From: Lutjanus erythropterus
Lineage: Eukaryota; Chordata; Actinopteri; Lutjaniformes; Lutjanidae
Direction: 5' to 3'
NCBI GenBank assembly: GCA_020091685.1
Contig: CM034610.1
Location: 10,662,746-10,726,745 of the forward strand
Length of the DNA: 64,000 nucleotides
Both the position numbers and the translations under genes were made by a program. How positions within the stretch are numbered: position 1 is the first letter of the stretch; the number at the start of each line of letters is the position of its first letter. Under the pieces are notes generated by a model. The model ran no database searches. It saw only the letters and a program-made list of their open reading frames with translations, and was not told where the DNA came from. This document shows, in pieces, positions 60,801 to 64,000 of this stretch.

Positions 60801-63749
60801 ACTGTAGTCTATTAGGCAATTTATAAGATATGGATTAAGTAAATTTAGAGAACTTTGATACGCTTGATTTTCAAATCAGAGAAATATTTGCTCAGCGTCC
60901 ACGCTCATTGTCAAAAACATTCATGCTTATCAGGCGTCCCACCGTGGCCTCAGCGACAGGTTCCATGACTTTTCCGTGACTTTCATAATGTTACATCGGC
61001 CCATTTTTTTTAACAACCCTTCCCTTCTTGTTAATGTTGTTTTGAAGCTCAGGAAACTTTAACAACTTATTTTCCACCATGGTCGAGCCTACTGTGGAGA
61101 AATACACAGCTGCAAAACCACCAGCTAATGCAAACAGTGTGTGAAGAAGGTGGAAAGTACATTTCGGTCTCTCAATGAGTTTATCAATTTTCCTCACATT
61201 TCCTGTTTGAAAAATATCAAATATAACCCCAGAAATTTCAGTACCAGTTGGAATCCTGATTGAGTCAACAACCAACACTTACTCGATCACAAATCATGAC
61301 CGTTGGCCCACAGAGATCCTCTCAGCAGGATTCAAACTGATTTTGTTTTTAACGTTTAAAGACTCAGTTGATCATATAAATTTACTACACATTTGAAAAA
61401 ACTGTTTTTTCAAAAAATAAAGTAATACAAAACAAACTAATGACCTTCACCTCACATGCTCTTAAAGGAAAACATCCACCCTAAAAACTACAACTATAAG
61501 ACATTTTTCTTCTCAGCAAATCATGAACAAAACTTTACCATGATTTTCAATATTCACTGCAAGTCATATTGGATCTATGTGCTGGAAACACTATTTTGTA
61601 TTGGATTTGCATCAAAGTAATATATAGACCATTGAACAGATACATCACAAATACAGATGTGTGAAAGGGACACCCCAAATAAGCTACCTAGAGCTTTTAG
61701 GAGGGGGCCCCAACATAAAACACTTTAACAGTAGACGTAACAAATAAACAAACAAATGGCCCTTAAACACTACATCAGTCCAATATTTTCCACAGGTAAA
61801 GGTCATCAATATTATTCAAATATTTTAGATTATGAATCAGTTAAATCAGTAACAGAAGAAAGCAGGTGCTCTTTTCTCCACAAGACTGGATTTAACCGAC
61901 CAGTATTGAAAGTAATGTCTGCTGACGTCTTATAGACAGAAATGTAGCAGACGAGAGCTAATGTTTGGTTGATAACTTTTTGTTAATTCACATATTTCGT
62001 ATAAATGTTTTTGCTCCGAAGTAATTTGTAATGTGGTATTAGGTTGCAACTGTTAGTTGCTGTCCATGTGGAGTGAACTAGATTAGTTAGAAGAGTAATT
62101 TATTAACATTTACCCTGATAACGAGTCAGGTAAAGCAATATTTTAGTGTTTTCATGTAAACATAAGAGCATTCTGGAAATTGAGGAAATGGCTAACATCT
62201 AAAAGTAGAGGAGGCAGAATGGTTGAACTGTGGGCACACTACACAAGTTACTTAAAAGACTAGAAAAAACATAAATGCTTAAACTGCTAAAAAAAAAGCA
62301 TGAATGTATTCAAAGATGAACTTAACGCCAACAGACTCTGGCATAAAGGTCTCCTACCGACTTCACTGCAGCCAGTATATTTATCACGGTGCCATCCAGC
62401 TTCTGCCCGTTGGCCACAATGTCTCCCAGAGAGTAGAAATCTCTGGAGTCTTTCACTGGCAGGTGGATCAGTGGCAGCAGCCTGTCGATGGTGTCGATGT
62501 CAGCACACAGACACACCTGGGAATGAGCCTCCGTCACAAGCAACCTGTAGAGGCTGAGGCAGCAGATACAGGCATTAGAACCAGAGGGTCCTTTGACGGC
62601 GTCATCTGACATTACACACTTTTGCATCATATTTTACACAACGTTACACTATGCTTACTTCACTACCCTCCTGCAATATAAAAGCCCTGACAGGTGAGAA
62701 TGACTGTGATTCTTTTGTAGCGTGTAAAATGTTAATTACCTTGGTGTTGTGGGACAATATCTTTCCCCTTTCTCTGGATCCTTGCTGGAAACTAAAGGAT
62801 TTTCGATGATGACTGAAAGAAATAATGAGGAAAAAAATGTGTGCAGTGAAATCAAGTTTATATTTTCAACATTTTTCACATTTTTAAAGTTAATACACTG
62901 GTTAATACATTTTTTTAAAAATTAAACTGTATTTCACTGTAGGCACAAGATGAATGATGAATCTGGAAACTATATATTGATTTTAAAAAAATCTAAGCAG
63001 TTATGTGGCATTCCATGAAAAACTAAACCATAATAAAAATATATACACGCAGTTTTGCCAAATCCGCAAATTCTCCAGGATTTTTAAGGCTTTTGGGAAC
63101 TTTGACAATGACTTTCTCACCACAGTCTCCAATGCTGAAGCTGCTGGAGAGCCCATTGATGTATCCATCGTTTCCCCAGGCTGTCACATTAATGAAGAAG
63201 TCAGGCGAGTCCTTAACGGTGAAGCCAAAAGTGAATCTGTCCATACCAACATCTCAAATTCAGACATATAGGTTCGGTTAGTTCAATGGAAAAAGAAGAG
63301 GAGACAAAATTCCAGAGACATTAATTTATCTGTTCTCCAGAAGAGGGGGCTGCTGTACAAGACACTGAGGTGAAGTGCTGTAACAACTTAGGTGCTCTTA
63401 CATAAAAAAGATACTAACTTTTTCTGTCAGGGAAGCTTTTGACATCAGTTTTCCCAATGATGATGCCTGCCACTTTCTGAAAAACATTACAAGGTCAATG
63501 ACAGTGTGCAGACTTGTATATTTTAACGGTTCAACACAGCTTACAAAGAAAACAGGCCTGAAATACACCAGTGTACAACTACAGCTGAAGAAAATTATTC
63601 CTGGCTACAAGATACTAGTTTGTTTTAAGGGCTGCTGAAAGAAGAAAAATATATTAAGTTGTTGTAATTGGCTAAATATCAGCTGAACTCACCGGATGGG
63701 AGAAGTTGGGATGCAGCTCAGAGATGGCGATGTAGGTCTGAGCAGCCAT
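57883..63749 (-). CDS. meiob: Meiosis-specific with OB domain-containing protein
   Basis: RPA1-related ssDNA-binding protein that works with SPATA22 on meiotic recombination intermediates. Exons 63749-63693, 63476-63419, 63252-63121, 62812-62740, 62544-62358, 60602-60502, 60308-60256, 60068-59973, 59801-59709, 58745-58601, 58463-58277, 58167-58081 and 57996-57883 are phase-consistent: 1,383 nt, 460 aa, about the mammalian length. Recognised blocks: [57 protein letters not shown] and [17 protein letters not shown] Cys cluster (CSRCKC, then SCINELC) resembles the zinc ribbon of the C-terminal OB fold. At exon 11 only the TCTCAG|CTCTAG acceptor avoids a stop codon. The start context is AAAATGG. 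Confidence 0.95.
58746..59708 (-). other. meiob intron 9
   Basis: AT-rich intron with no recognised element or coding sequence. A short AAT repeat lies near 59,633-59,648. Confidence 0.6.
60603..62357 (-). other. meiob intron 5 (largest)
   Basis: A 95-codon minus-strand frame at 60,991-61,278 has a hydrophobic stretch but no splice or homology support. The rest is AT-rich, with nothing else recognised. Confidence 0.6.
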
Positions 63750-64000
63750 TTTGTTTGTTGTTATTAAATTTATGGACTGTAAAATGAGTTAAAATAAATT
63801 AATAAGTGCAAGTAGTTCGTTAACTGTTAGCAATCAGTGCAACATGGCTAATGTTAGCTAGGTTATTCATAGTTGCCACCACTCTGCGTAACATTACAGC
63901 TCAAATTGACAACTTTAACAGACACCTTATCAGATTTATTTTATGCCTAGTTCAATTAAAACAGCTTATTTTCGTCTGTGGCTAAGATATTTAGCTATTT
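63750..64000 (-). promoter_or_regulatory. meiob 5' flank
   Basis: 250 bp upstream of the meiob ATG up to the window edge. It presumably contains the 5' UTR and promoter, but no TATA box or clear motif is seen. Confidence 0.4.

Noticed and set aside
60991-61278. 95-codon minus-strand frame with a hydrophobic segment in a meiob intron
   Set aside because: No recognised domain, no acceptor/donor fitting meiob phases (exons 5 and 6 join in phase 0 without it), and the surroundings look like decayed repeat.

Overview
This is intron-rich vertebrate DNA, almost certainly from a percomorph-type teleost fish. It has no operons. Genes are split by canonical GT-AG introns, the proteins match vertebrate families along their full length, and introns and intergenic DNA are full of the short hAT-like and piggyBac-like MITEs, foldback elements and SINEs typical of spiny-rayed fishes. 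All gene models were built by hand: every exon junction was checked for splice signals and reading phase, and each summed coding length is a whole number of codons.

Layout. (1) 1-32,023, minus strand: 13 coding exons (767 residues) of grid2ip (delphilin), a PDZ/harmonin-homology/formin scaffold of the GluD2 synapse. The FH1-FH2 exons lie beyond the left edge. A 10.6-kb intron (18,533-29,158) separates the long-isoform N-terminal exons from the rest. A second start codon in a perfect Kozak context at 18,541-18,543 suggests a short isoform with its own promoter. (2) 32,024-37,947: divergent intergenic DNA with one unassigned minus-strand exon candidate (36,117-36,265). (3) 37,948-41,387, plus: zdhhc4, a DHHC palmitoyltransferase (348 aa). 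(4) 42,562-44,688, plus: pgp, phosphoglycolate/glycerol-3-phosphate phosphatase (306 aa). (5) 45,974-52,131, plus: bricd5, a type II membrane BRICHOS protein (229 aa). (6) 53,152-56,420, minus: mlst8, the WD40 subunit of mTORC1/2 (326 aa), convergent with bricd5. (7) 57,883-63,749, minus: meiob, a meiotic OB-fold ssDNA-binding protein (460 aa).

The genes do not form a pathway. Their order joins two human neighbourhoods: GRID2IP-ZDHHC4 (7p22) and PGP-BRICD5-MLST8 with MEIOB nearby (16p13.3), with the relative orientations kept.

The most interesting observations are a probable U12-type first intron in mlst8 carrying a nested transposon, a third PDZ domain in fish delphilin, the alternative delphilin start, a foldback element at the left end with an open heptad-repeat frame, a small inverted-repeat element over the pgp promoter that contains a TCTCGCGAGA motif, and the orphan exon upstream of grid2ip.
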